A stretch of 64,000 nucleotides of DNA, taken from the NCBI GenBank assembly GCA_024760905.1, contig CM045733.1, positions 37,169,501 to 37,233,500 on the forward strand. Direction: 5' to 3'. The notes beneath the pieces were generated by a model. That model was not told the DNA's origin, ran no database searches, and worked only from the letters and a program-made list of their open reading frames with translations. Positions 20,481 through 31,182 of this stretch are shown here, piece by piece. The stretch comes from Plotosus lineatus. Taxonomy: Eukaryota; Chordata; Actinopteri; Siluriformes; Plotosidae. Numbering within the stretch: the first letter of the stretch is position 1; every line of letters begins with the position of its first letter. The position numbers and the translations under genes were made by a program.

Positions 20481-20842
20481 TGTTAAGCCTGGAGTGTATG
20501 CGTCAGACCCAGAGATGCAGGAGACCATAAGAAGGTTCAACGATTTTATTTTGCACTAGGAACTGTGAATCACGGGAATACTAAATCAATGGAACTGGTC
20601 AAGCAAGAAGCAAGATACCAGGGGTCAAAGAGAAAGCAGAGGAACGGAATCACGGGGAAGACAATCTAATGACATCGGAGGGAAGCACGCCGCTCTCATT
20701 TATAGCTGGCTGCTTGCTAATTGCAGAGTGGGACCAGGTTCGCTCTTCTGGAACTCGCCTACCGGCAACAGCCACGCCCCTCCCAAGAGCCTGCAATGAC
20801 TAAGGAAAAAATGAATGCCGCCAGCCAGCCCAGACCATAACA
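20481..20842 (-). repeat. 5' LTR of Sushi-like element
   Basis: 362 bp, about 97.5% identical to the 3' LTR. On the minus strand it carries a TATA box (CTATAAAT, complement at about 20697-20704) and an AATAAA polyadenylation signal (complement near 20545-20550), defining a plausible U3-R-U5. The segment just inside (20461-20480) is only 19 nt long before the gag ATG; I could not match it to a tRNA primer site. Confidence 0.94.
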
Positions 20843-21440
20843 GTATTTGTCATATTTTACTTCTCTGAAGTACAGGAGGGCTTGAAGGTTGACTATTTGC
20901 CTTTGGATCTTCTTTATTGTTGAAGTGGTAGTTGAAGCTACTAAGTCAGATTCATCATTACCAGAGAAGCAAACATTTTGTAGTTGAGCCTGATGTTTGA
21001 CGTTGTTTAATCCCCAATGTTGCTTCATTCTGTTAGCTCTAGTTGCCTTTTAATCCTCCCCAGTATGCAAAAACAACAATAGTTCAGAGAAAGTAGGTGG
21101 ATTGTCTTTTCTGCTCCAACTGAAGCAAGTTATTGTTCTAGCATCTCTACAGAACTGTTTCAGGAGTTGTTTCCCTGCATCATGAGCTGAGATGGCTTTC
21201 ATCTTAACAGCCTTGTTCAAAACAGTCTGTAGCCTGTGAAGCTAGCTGGATGGCTTCTCACCTGAGTCCTGATTGAGGCTGAGGAATTTTGCAAATAACT
21301 CATCCCCATCTTCAACTGTAGCATAAGCTGAGTCAAGTCGGTCTAAATAAGTTCTTGGAGTAGAGTGTGGGCCTAATGACTTCACTACACAGGCAGCTGG
21401 GGCAGAAGACTGTTTGCAATCTTCTTCATAAGCTGTGTAC
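20843..21440 (-). pseudogene. Old Gypsy element, 5' part, continuing across Sushi insertion
   Basis: Resumes directly after the TSD of the Sushi-like element. Fragments such as 'NVCFSGNDESDLVASTTTST' (20759-21028 frame) look like a decayed gag or gag-pol linker. I assign it to the old Gypsy copy by position and strand rather than by a clear domain. The upstream edge is uncertain. Confidence 0.45.
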
Positions 21441-21446
21441 TGGAGT

Positions 21447-21735
21447 GGCCAATGCTAACCACCCAGGCGGAGTTCTCAGAGGCTTGGTTAGCACTTCCAG
21501 CCATACTGCTTGAAAATGTTCAGTCCCTGCGAAACAAGATGGACAAGCTTCATGCTCAGATTGCAGCGCAGAGGGATCTACAGGACTGTGTTTCTGTGAA
21601 ACATGGCTCGAGGAGAGTACACCCGATAAGGCGATTATACCAGCCGGCTACACAGCCTTCATCCCCCACAATCCCAAGCGCCGGAGTCGTCGTTCGGCCC
21701 CTTCCCACCTGGGCTAATTGCTAGCTAGGATGCAG
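21447..21735 (+). pseudogene. LINE endonuclease N-terminal fragment (CR1/L2-like)
   Basis: 'LPAILLENVQSLRNKMDKL', then 'RDLQDCVSVK' and a frameshifted 'ETWL'-type segment match the start of apurinic endonucleases of CR1/L2/Rex-like LINEs. About 90 codons are seen, with no downstream RT. It is a short relic. Confidence 0.6.
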
Positions 21736-21989
21736 CTCGCATTGAGCTGCCTACCATAGCATGTCAGCTCTGCTAATAGCAGCTTAACTGGTAATTAAAA
21801 CACACACAAAAAAAAGAGGCTCATTGACAACTTGTGCGCGAATGAGGGAAAAGGGGTGGGATATCAGCTCAACCAATCAGGAGAAAGGAGGACAGCCATT
21901 GGCTGAATTTGAATCACGAATCGGTTGCTTGGCAGTCAGCGAATACTGAAACCGTAGATGCAAAACCGTGAATAGTCAAGGGCCTACTG
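21736..21989. mobile_element. pogo-like MITE, right end
   Basis: Ends 'gtgaatagtcaagggcctactg' (in the style cagtaggcccttgac when inverted) before a TA dinucleotide. The 'aaaccgtagatgcaaaaccgtga' region (split) resembles Tigger-type termini. The matching left end is not seen. Confidence 0.4.
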
Positions 21990-22115
21990 TACATGGCTGA
22001 TAGTTAGTCCAGCAATTTCAGTAGAAGAGTACATTCGGGTTACTAAGAATCAGCTGAGAGGCTCGTTGGATCGTTGAGATCTACTTGGATCGTTGGGATC
22101 TTTTTAGTGGTTTGT

Positions 22116-22474
22116 GGGCAGTGGTGGTCTAGTGGTATAGGGCGCTGGATCGCTGATCCAAAGGTTGGGGGTTCGAGTCCCACTCTCCACAGGGTTGCCA
22201 CTGTCCTCCCCAGTGCGGCTAACTGGGTTATCAAAGGCGAGCCATGTCTCTCACTGTCTATGGTGAGAGGCATGTAAAAGAACCATTGCTGACTTTCGTA
22301 AAGAGTAGGCTGCAAAGTCGTCAGTGTGTTTCTGTCCCTTGATAAAAAGGGTTGTGACAGGAAGGGCATCCGACGTAAAAAAAAAAAACCTCTGCCAAAT
22401 CAAACGTGCGAATCAGATGATTCGCTGTGGCGACTCCTGAGTAAAAGGGAAAAAGCCGAAAGGAAGACAGACAG
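22116..22474 (+). mobile_element. SINE-A, RTE-type tail
   Basis: Full-length copy. The tRNA-like head 'agtggtggtctagtgg' carries the A box, and 'gggttcgagtcccac' the B box. The body follows ('ctgggttatcaaaggc', 'tcactgtctatggtgagagg', 'gaaccattgctgactttcg'). The 3' part contains 'gacaggaagggcatccgac', then 'gatgattcgctgtggcgact' and 'gccgaaaggaagacagac'. The last two blocks match the 5' and 3' ends of the RTE LINE respectively. Confidence 0.9.
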
Positions 22475-23860
22475 TCCTCACTCAACAAAAGAACCTAACA
22501 CAGACATGTCACATGGAGAATAATTAAGATGAAACCAGAACTTCTGGTGATCTCTGGCTCCTGCAAAGCAACTATTTCACTGTCATCTAGCAGCTACTTG
22601 ACTTCAGCAACTCTTTTGACTCAATTCTTTTCTGTTCTTAACTCAGAGAAGCTCAGCACTAATATACGGAACCACCACTTCCTGCTAAACACTACAACTC
22701 TAAAACTCTCTGTCCCCTATACAAAGTTGTTTTGTTTTGATTTGACCTATTTGGCTTTCCATAGTCATAGCTCTGCGTCACATGTCATACATCATACAGT
22801 TCTTGCTACTTACACTAGTTATCAAAAATAAATAAATAAAAATAAAACATGACTTGGAACATGATGGTTATGATATTTTAAAAATGTCTATATGCAAATT
22901 AAAACTATGTGTTCATGTTAATAGCTTTGTTTTCTAAGAGCACAGACTAATCGACAAACTTATGGTAGACACTTCATGATGTTCGGTCGAAAGGATATTA
23001 AAATATGAAGAACATGCAAGAGTTGTGTAAAAATAGATTACTGTATAAGAGCCCACACCCAGCCCGACCCACCCTTCCTGAGCGCGCGTGCAGCATCAGC
23101 ACCACCCGAGTTGTGCATGACTTTCTGCATTGCGGCACTCTGAATACTGATCTCTCGTCGGTTTTTACTTTCTGCAAAATAAATTTAGTTGGGTCCCTAC
23201 CATGTTTAAAAAATGTATATTAGTAGCAAGAAATATACCTACCTACACAGCACGTTTAAAGGCCCGCAAGGATTGTTCCCATGAAGCCAGAGTGGTGACG
23301 GGAGGGGGGCTGCTACATCTCTCCCTTACTGAATCAAACCGAACCGACTCTCTGAATCACTTAATAAAACAGAATGACTATGATGATGATGACGACGACA
23401 ACGACGACGATGATGTGGGAGCTATTAGTTCTGAGAGAATCAAAAGAATTATCACGAAATATTAATTACGCAGCAGCCCTGTCCCACATGCGCCCCAAAC
23501 ACCGCAGTCCTCTTCCAAACACGCAGTTTGGTGGTGACGTCATCGAGATGCCGTCCTGCAGAAAAGCCAGGTGATCGGAGCAGCCCAGCAGTGATCCAGA
23601 GCTCACCATCATGTTTAAAGTGCGATTTTGAAATCATCGTTAAACTCTATGAAAATTATTTTCTTTTCATAAGCTACATTATTTCCTGGAGGAACCATGG
23701 TTAGTTTGCAATATTAAGCAGAGAAATACATGAGTGTACAGTAGTATTTATTCTGGCTGGAATTAATACAGATTAATAGCAGCGATTTTGAAGTTTAACT
23801 TGAAGGATTTAAAGATTAACTTTAAAGTTTTCATAACTGTAAATACTGTTACTGAAACCA
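22475..23860. other. Single-copy-looking region, candidate regulatory segment
   Basis: No transposon is recognised. The part at 23050-23640 is richer in CpG than its surroundings. It contains a run of GAT/GAC codon-like triplets (23380-23415) and a perfect TGACGTCA (CRE) at 23535-23542, with 'gccaggtgatc' about 25 bp later that could be a splice donor. No homologous exon is recognised; the open frames are short. It could be a conserved non-coding or 5' exon segment, or chance. Confidence 0.35.
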
Positions 23861-24178
23861 TTCATTCATTCATTTTATGAACTGCTTAAGGCTAATTAGG
23901 GTAGCGGGGAGACTGGCGCCCATCTCAGCCGACTCTGGGCAAGGGCAGAGTACACACTAGACAGCTCACCAGGCCATTGCACTATGCAGCCTAATCTTGA
24001 CAAATGTCAGCAATGGTTCTTTTACATGCCTCACACCATAGACAGTGAGAGATACGGCCGGCCTTTGATAACCCAGTTAGCTGCACTGGGGGGACAGTGA
24101 CAACCTGTTGAGAGTAAGGCTTGAACATCTAACTTTGCAATCAGTGATCCAGGACCTTACCACCAGGCCACTTCTGTC
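23861..24178 (-). mobile_element. SINE-A, L2-type tail
   Basis: Minus-strand copy with a (ttca)n-type 3' end at 23861, an L2-like tail ('gctaattagggtagcgggg' in the plus strand), the SINE-A body and a degenerate tRNA head near 24140-24178. Confidence 0.85.
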
Positions 24179-24179
24179 A

Positions 24180-24372
24180 TGGAGATTTGGAATAGCCAAT
24201 TAACCTACTGTGCATGTTTTTGAACTGTGGGAGGCAACCAGAGTACCCCGAGGAAACCCACGTCAGCACAGGGAGAACATACAAACTCCACACAGAAACA
24301 CCCAAGCTGGGAATCAAACCCAGGCTTTATTGCTGTGAGGCGGATATACCAACCACTGCACCACAGTGCTGC
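24180..24372 (-). mobile_element. SINE-C copy
   Basis: Minus-strand 'gtggtgcagtggttgg', 'cctcacagcaataaagcc' and 'gggtttgattccc' mark a tRNA-like head. 'ctgtgtggagtttgtatg' and 'cctcggggtactctgg' then form the body. It abuts SINE-A directly. Confidence 0.75.
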
Positions 24373-25345
24373 ACGGTACTGAAACCAGTAAAAAGTAATT
24401 CACTTGTTTACGAGTTGAAAAAAGCAGTAACACTGATTTTAGTAAAGGTGCTTCCTGAGAACTAAAGGAGTAACTCTGATGAGCAGGATGTTTGATATTT
24501 AGAGAGAGAAAAAAATGCCACAGGAAATAAAAAAACCCTGCATTTAGCAATCAGAGGAATGTGGTTTGTTCAATACAAATATACTGTAATTACAGAAGGC
24601 AACTTTGTTTTCTATTTCGAGCCAGAAAAACAACACATATTTTTTTTAAGTTTACTGTATATTGAGTGACTTTAATTTTTCTAAAAGGGGCAGAAATCAA
24701 ACGTGCAATTGTTGCTGCCTAGATGACCTTTTGGTTTAACACCATCATCTGGCTTTCAAAAGAAAATGCCTTTTTCGTGGGATTTTTTTTAGGGATACTG
24801 TACTGTATATTGATCATCACCGGATTCGTGTCAGATTTGCAATAGTTATTGCTCATAGTATTCATAATGATATCCATTTGTCTCTAGTTACTCTCTTGTA
24901 TTCTGACACTATTTGACCGTTGAACGAAATTGTTTCATGAATTTTGCCATAAATATCTACATTTATGATCGTACGGATATCAGAGACACGATATTACGAT
25001 GTTGATGATGTTACATAACCTGAACTCTCACCGTCTGGAGGTAAAAATAATTGCCGCAAAATTCGCCTTGTTTAATTTTTCATAGTTTTAATGTATTTTT
25101 TAATAATGAGAAAATAATGTAAATATTATAAATAATCTTGAAATGTCAGCTTAATGTCAAATAAAAAAAATAAACCTAATAGCATGCATTTAAACCATTC
25201 AGTGTCGCTTTATCTCATGTCTAACTCAAAGCCACTGCTGTCTTTCATTGTATGAGCAAAAAAACAGTATTAACCTATTATAGAGTCTGATATGCACATT
25301 AATAAATGGTACAATAAGTATTAATATTACCTATTTTATATACTG
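24373..25345. other. No recognised feature
   Basis: AT-rich sequence of about 970 bp with no supported gene or repeat family. Ends in a short (AT)n near 25346-25371 next to the next SINE. Confidence 0.5.
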
Positions 25346-25387
25346 TATATATATATATATATATATATATATGGACATAGAAAAGTG

Positions 25388-25749
25388 GTGGCAGTGGTGG
25401 TCTAGTGGTATAGGGTGCTGGATCGCTGATCCAAAGATTGAGGGTTCAAGTCCCACTCTCCACAAGGTTGTCACTGTCCACCCCAGTGCAGCTAACTGGG
25501 TTATCAAAGGCGGGCCATGTGTCTCAGTGTCTATGGTGAGAGGCATGTAAAAGAACCATTGCTGACTTTCGTAAAGAGTAGGCTGCAAAGTCGTCAGCGT
25601 GTTTCTGTCCCTTGATAAAAAGGGTTGTGACAGGAAGGGCATCCGACATAAAAAAAAAAAAAAAACCTCTGCCAAATCAAATGTGCGAATCAGATGATTC
25701 GCTGTGGCGACTTCTGAGGAAAAGGGAAAAAGCCAAAAGGAAGACAGAC
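25388..25749 (+). mobile_element. SINE-A with RTE-type tail and 19-bp TSD
   Basis: Flanked by atatggacatagaaaagtg at 25369-25387 and 25750-25768, an exact 19-bp TSD, which fixes both ends. Structure as in the 22116 copy; 362 bp. The exact TSD shows that the composite head-body-RTE tail is the mobile unit. Confidence 0.96.
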
Positions 25750-25854
25750 ATATGGACATAGAAAAGTGCAGTTATTCGGATTTTCCAACAGTTGGTTCAC
25801 AACTGTAGATGGCGCCAGAAAGCTTTTCTGCATTATTTCGTATACAGTGATACG

Positions 25855-26194
25855 GGCAGACATGGCCTGGTGGTAAAAGGTGCTGGATTGCTGATCCTAT
25901 GGTCGGGGTTCAAGGCCAACTCTTCACAGGGTTGTCACTGTCCCCTAGTGCAGCTAACTGGGTTATCAAAGGCCGGCCATGTGTCTCACTGTCTATGGTG
26001 TGAGGCATGTAAAAGAACCATTGCTGACTTTCAACAAGAGTAGGCCGCAAAGCCGTCAGCGTGTTTCTGCCCCTTGCTAAGGGTTGTGTCAGGAAGGGCA
26101 TCCGATGTAAAAACTTATGCCAAATCAAACATGCGAATCACAGATCCGCTGTGCCAACCCCTGAAAAAAAAGGACCAGCCGAAAGGAAAAGGAG
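25855..26194 (+). mobile_element. SINE-A with RTE-type tail, diverged
   Basis: Same order of blocks as the previous copy but with many substitutions ('ggcctggtggtaaaaggtgc' head, 'aagggcatccgatgtaaaa', 'gccgaaaggaaaagga' end). The head is closer to that of the L2-tailed copy at 44781. Confidence 0.85.
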
Positions 26195-26195
26195 A

Positions 26196-26443
26196 CAATG
26201 ATACCTCAGCTGACAAGTTTAATCCATTCTCAGGGTGAGCTCGTAAACCGAAAAGCATGTTAGATGAAACAATTATTCACATATGAAATAACCGAAAACC
26301 AATTAATCTGTTCCAACCCCCTCCCATATAACCTGCCACAAACACATGTATTTCACTTAATACATTAAAGATAAACATGTAAAAACAATAAGTATGTCAT
26401 AATAATAGTACATGTACATTAACATTAATAATAATTAATATTA

Positions 26444-26480
<37 letters not shown>

Positions 26481-27105
26481 CTAGAAAAAAGTCAACTAAC
26501 CCTTCCGATCATCGACTGTGGTGAAGATGTCATGTTGGCAGGCAGGAGGTTGTGCATAACAGAGGAGGAGGAGGAGGATTTTGTGTGTGCACGTTACAAA
26601 GGCTCATGGTGAGCTCCCACAAGGCCAATGCTTTTTAAATAATGGGGTGCGGTGTGATGCCGGTGAACATGCTTTTTTGATGCGGTGAACATGCTTTTTT
26701 GCCATCCTGTACTAGAATCAAGTGTAATTGTGCATCCACTACAGTAGTTGGCAGTAATGCTCTCATTGTCGTGCTATGGTGTAGGCAAAAAGCACTGAGC
26801 AAACGATATGAAGTGCAGTAAACACTATTTATAGTCACACGTGGGGCGCTAGGAGTGTGTGAAATGTTTTTGTTTTTTCTAGAGGGAGCGTCACAAAATA
26901 ATTGAGAAGCACTGCACAACGCATTCTCGGAGCACAGAGGAATACACATGGAAGAATACAAAGCTAATCGTCACAGAAAAGCTATTTCGAGGAGAGCTTG
27001 TAAAGTGAATTTTTGTTTGTTGTATGGAGCAGATTTTTGGTGGGTTCGAAGGTCGTATCATGGAAAAATCATTATAAGGGACACTCGTTAGATGAGGTAT
27101 CACTG
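26196..27105. mobile_element. pogo/Tigger-like non-autonomous element
   Basis: Ends caatgatacctcagctgac and, inverted, cagtgatacctcatctaac form imperfect TIRs. The interior matches the element at 53820-56269 ('taatctgttccaacccc', 'ataacctgccacaaacacat', 'caactaacccttccgatcatcg'). A (TAA)n run lies at 26445-26477. It lacks the HTH-coding part retained by the 53820 copy. Confidence 0.65.
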
Positions 27106-27112
27106 TATTTAC

Positions 27113-27333
27113 ACCATTCATTTATTTATTTTCTGAATCGCATAATCCTAATTAGAGTCGTGGGGAGCTTGGCACAAATCTCAGTCGACTCTGAGCGAGA
27201 GCAGAGTACAGTACACCCTGGACAGCTCGCCATGCCATCGCAGGGCAGAAACATGCTAATAGTTATGCGGCCTATTGTTCACAAAAGTCAGCAATGGTTC
27301 TTTTGCATGCCTTCCTGCACAGACAGGTCAATG
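27113..27333 (-). mobile_element. SINE-A, L2-type tail, head lost
   Basis: L2-like tail and body on the minus strand ('ataatcctaattagagtcg', 'accctggacagctcgcc', 'gtcagcaatggttctttt'), ending before the tRNA head. Confidence 0.8.
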
Positions 27334-27814
27334 TATTAGTGCCAATAATAATCACACAACAAGAAGGGGGTAAACATATTTATTAGAGCTGCACAATAAA
27401 ACCGGTTTATTGGTTTGAACCAGTTCTAATATGCAAAAGAATACATATCGGGAACTCTAAAGCAAAACCAGTTTTTTGACATGCATTCGGAAAACTTCGG
27501 AACAGTAAAAAAAAAAAACTTCGCTATTCCGGCTAATAGAACTGGAAGTAATGCTTTCGTTGAAAAAAATGGCGACCGCAGAGGTTTCGGCATGTAATCC
27601 CAACACAATGGTTTCCTTCCTCTTATCTGCATTCATTCGTGTGTGGAGAGCCAGGAGCCAATGCCTTGATCAAGAGCCATGCCTTGATTGGGCAGTGCGG
27701 ATGTCACGAAGGCCTTCAGCCAATAAAATTTGTTTTTATACATCATACGGAAATTCCCACTAAAAATAAAGCCATGGTTCCTGTTGCTAATTGCTCAGAA
27801 ATTTACTGATGTAC
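27334..27814. other. No recognised feature
   Basis: About 480 bp with no supported gene or TE. Confidence 0.45.
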
Positions 27815-30207
27815 TGCTCTCGTTCACACACATGTATTCTGTCTTACTGAGGCTAACCTTCATTCCTCTCCTTTCCAGGGCATACCTCCACCTCTCTAGA
27901 TTTTCCTGCACTTGTTCTCTGCTCTCACTACAGATCACAATGTCATCTGCAAACATCATAGTCCATAGGGAACCTTGTCTAACCTCGTCTGTCAGCCTGT
28001 CCATCACCAGAGGAAACAAGAAGGGGCTAAGAGCTGATCCTTGATGCAGTCCCACCTCCACCTTGAATTCTTCGGTCACGCCGACAGTACACCTCACCAC
28101 TGTCTTACATCTCTCATACATGTCCTCCACCACTCTAACATACTTCTCTGCCACTCCAGACTTGCTCATGCAATACCACAGTTCTTCTCTTGGCACCCTG
28201 TCGTATGCTTTCTCAAGATCCGCAAAGGCACAATGCAGCACCCGCTGGCCTTCTCTCTACTTCTCTATTAACATTCTCAAAGCAAACACTGCATCTGTGG
28301 TGCTCTTTCTTGGCATGAAACCAAACTGTTTTTACAAATGCCAACCTCTGCCCTTAGTCTAGCCTTCACTATTCTTTCCCATAACTTCATCGTATGGCTC
28401 ATCAACTTTATCCCTCTGTAGTTGCCACAACTCTGCATGTCTCCCTTGTTCTTAAAAATGGGCACCAGCACACTTCTCCTTCATTCCTCCGGCATCTGCT
28501 CACTCTCTAAGACCTTGTTGGATGTTCTTGTCAGAAAATCTACTGGTACCTCTCATAGACACTTCCCTACCACCACAGCTGTGTCATCAGGACCGCCTGC
28601 CTTTCCACTCTTCATCCTCTTCAATGCCCTCCTCACTTCACCCTTACTAATCTTTGCTACTTCCTGGCCCTCAACGGTCACCTCTTCAACTCTGTTTTCT
28701 CTCTCATTTTCCTCATTCATCAGCTCTTCAAAGTACTCTTTCCATCTTCCCAGCACACTTCTGTCATCAGTCAATACATTTCCCACTCTGTTCTTAATCA
28801 ATATAGCTTGCTGCACGTGCTTCCCATCTCTATTTCTCTGCTGTGCCAACTTGTATAAATCATTTTCTCCCTCCTTACTGTCCAACCTAGCATGCAAGTC
28901 ATCATACGCCCTCTGTTTGGCCTTTGAAACTGCTACCTTCACCTTACGCTGTGTCTCCCTGTACTCCTGTTTACTCTCTTGGGTCCTCTCTATGTCCCAC
29001 TTCTTCTTAGCTAACCTCTTCCTTTGTGCACACTCCTGCACTTCCGCATTCCACCACCAAGTCTCCTTATCTACTGTCCTTCTAGAGAACACACTAAGTA
29101 CTCTCCTAACTGCTTCCCTGATCACATTTGCTGCAGTTGTCCAGTCATCTGGAAGCACTTCCTGACCACCCAAAGCCTGTTTCAACTTCTCCTTGAAGAC
29201 AACATGACACTCTTCCTTTTTCAGCTTCCACCACTTTGTCTTCTGCTCTGCCTTTGCCTCCTTCACTTTCCTCACCTTCCTCACCATCATTGTCATCCTG
29301 CACACCACCATCCTATGCTGTTTGGCAACACTCTCACCCACTACTACTTTGCAGTCATTGACTTCCTTCAAATTGCATCGTCTACACAAGTTGTAGTCTA
29401 CCTATGTGCTCCTACCGCATCTTTTATAAGTCACCCTATGCTCCCGTCTCTTCCAGAAGAAAGTATTCACCACAGCCATTTCCATCCTTTTTGCAAAATC
29501 TATCAACATCTGTCCTTCTGTGTTCCTGTCCTGGATACCAAACCTGCCCATCACTTCCTCGTCCCCGCTGTTGCCAGGACCAGCATGTCCATTGAAGTCT
29601 GCACCAATGACAACTCTTTCACCTCTGGGGTACCCTGCATCACTTCATCTAACTCACTTCAGTATCTATCCTTCTCTTCTAGCTTACATCCTGCCTGTGG
29701 GGCATAAGCACTAACAACATTGAACATCACACCTTCAATTTCTAACTTGAGACTCATCACTCTGTCTGACACTCTTTTCACTTCTAGAACATTCCTGACT
29801 GACCCCTCCTTCAAGATAACTCCTACTCGATTTCTCTTTCCATCCACACCATGGAAAAACAGCTTAAACCCTGCCCGTGAGCTTCTAGCCTTGCTACCTT
29901 TCCACCTGGTCTCCTGAACACACAGTCTTTCCATCTTCCTCCTCTGCATCATGTCAGCCAGCTCTCTATCTTTTTCTGTCATAGTTCCAACATTCAAAGT
30001 CCCTACTTTTAGTCCTAGGCTCATGCTTTTTTTCTTCTCTCTCCACTTACGGCCATGCCTCCTGCCTCTCCTTCTTTGACCAACAGTAGTCCAATTTCCA
30101 CCAGCACCCTGTTGGTTAACAGCACTGATGGCAGTCTTTGTTAACCCAGGCCTCGACCGATCCATTATGGAGGTAATATTTGTGATTTGCATATTTGATC
30201 TGGCACA
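27815..30207 (-). pseudogene. RTE LINE, long copy lacking both termini
   Basis: From 30207 downward. A 5' leader ('TKTAISAVNQQGAGGNWTTV'-type sequence) leads into the endonuclease start 'LKVGTLNVGTMTEKDRELAD' (about 30010), then 'CVQETRWKGSK' with the QET catalytic Glu and 'MFNVVSAYAPQAG'. A damaged GADFNGH segment follows near 29570-29600. The linker at 29389-28553 has 'TWWWNAEVQECAQRKRLAKK'. The RT contains 'DLEKAYDRVPREELWY' and 'FADDIVIC' (28241-27795). At least four frameshifts occur. It stops abruptly at the 'MCVNE' segment, so the thumb and 3' tail are absent, which is unusual for a LINE insertion and suggests later deletion. Confidence 0.88.
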
Positions 30208-30950
30208 TAGTATAATCTGGTACAAAGTATAATCTATGGTGAAAATATTGATTAAAGTGTACTGTGTTGACATACAGTTACCAACTGGGTACATATTTCC
30301 GGTCTCAGGCCCACATATCTTTTCCCATTGACTCTCATTCCAAATTGTTTCTGCGCAGTCGCTCTTCAAGAGATTGGGGCACATTAGGACACAGGAAAAA
30401 GCGACAAACTTGCACTGCATAAATTGTCGTCATTGCATCGTTATTAGCTGGTGGACTGTGTGGGGTTAGAGTACGAAAGAGAAATTTTCATGATGGAGAA
30501 AAAACATTTTGTGAAGTCATTGGAAATAAGAGAGTGTTTAGGAAAGCAGGAGCTTGGACCTGTGAAAAATGCACAAGCCACCACTGAACCTATGAACTTA
30601 AATATAATTTCATCCAATCAAAACATCTGAAAAATACTTGGTGATCCAGGCTGTGACATTAATTTGGCTCAGCAACTAATCAATCAGTCATTATCAGCTC
30701 AAGATCAAGATCAGATCAAGCCATTGCACGAGAAATATGTGCAATCATTTCTTATAAGGTTGACTTCTGTATTTCTGTCTTATATATCTCTTGAGACCAG
30801 AAACAATACCGCATTGCTATTAGTACTGTGGTTTCGTTGCTTTGCTGACAGTGCTCTATCTGTCTGTCTGTCTGTCTGTCTGTCTGCTCTATATTGTCAG
30901 CTAAGGTACGCAGTGCTTGTGACCAGAGCACACTTAATACCTTATGAGAT
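30208..30950. other. No recognised gene; (TCTG)n
   Basis: AT-rich sequence with a (tctg)n run at 30858-30888. The longest open stretch (30664-31095) has no domain and runs into SINE sequence. Confidence 0.5.
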
Positions 30951-31182
30951 TTCCTTTCGGCTTTTTCCCTTTATCAGGGGTCGCCACAGCGAATTATTTG
31001 CACGTTTGATTTGGCATAGGTTTTTATGTCGGATGCCCTTCCTGACACAACCATTTAGCAAGGGACAGAAACACGCTGACGACTTTGCAGCCTAATCTTT
31101 ACGAAACTCAGCAATGGTTCTTTTACATGCCTCTCACCATAGACAGTGAGAGACATGGCCCGCCTTTGATAACCCAGTTAAC
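30951..31182 (-). mobile_element. SINE-A, RTE-type tail, head lost
   Basis: Minus-strand 3' end 'gccgaaaggaa' at 30951, then complements of 'tgtggcgacccctgataaag', 'aagggcatccgacataaaaa' and the SINE-A body to 'ctgggttatcaaaggc'. Confidence 0.85.

Larger units (their letters stand above)
15840..20842 (-). mobile_element. Sushi-like Ty3/Gypsy chromovirus, complete with TSD
   Basis: A 5003-bp LTR retrotransposon on the minus strand with 5-bp TSDs (gtatt at 15835-15839 and 20843-20847), TG...CA LTRs, and gag, protease, RT, RNase H, integrase and chromodomain remnants in the standard Ty3/Gypsy order. It is inserted in the same orientation into an older Gypsy element whose sequence continues on both sides. 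Many frameshifts show it is inactive. The two LTRs differ at about 9 of 362 positions by my count, so it is moderately old. The chromodomain and gag type place it with the Sushi group known from fishes; the exact family needs a search. Confidence 0.92.

Noticed and set aside
22116..22200. tRNA gene call from A-box and B-box
   Set aside because: tRNA-like head of a SINE; no complete cloverleaf, and many copies with fused bodies.
23374..23465. Acidic poly-Asp protein as a host gene
   Set aside because: Triplet-repeat artefact; flanking frame short and without conserved sequence.
28422..29707. Long plus-strand ORFs across the RTE copy
   Set aside because: Antisense shadows of the minus-strand RTE coding sequence; leucine/serine-rich with no start context or family.
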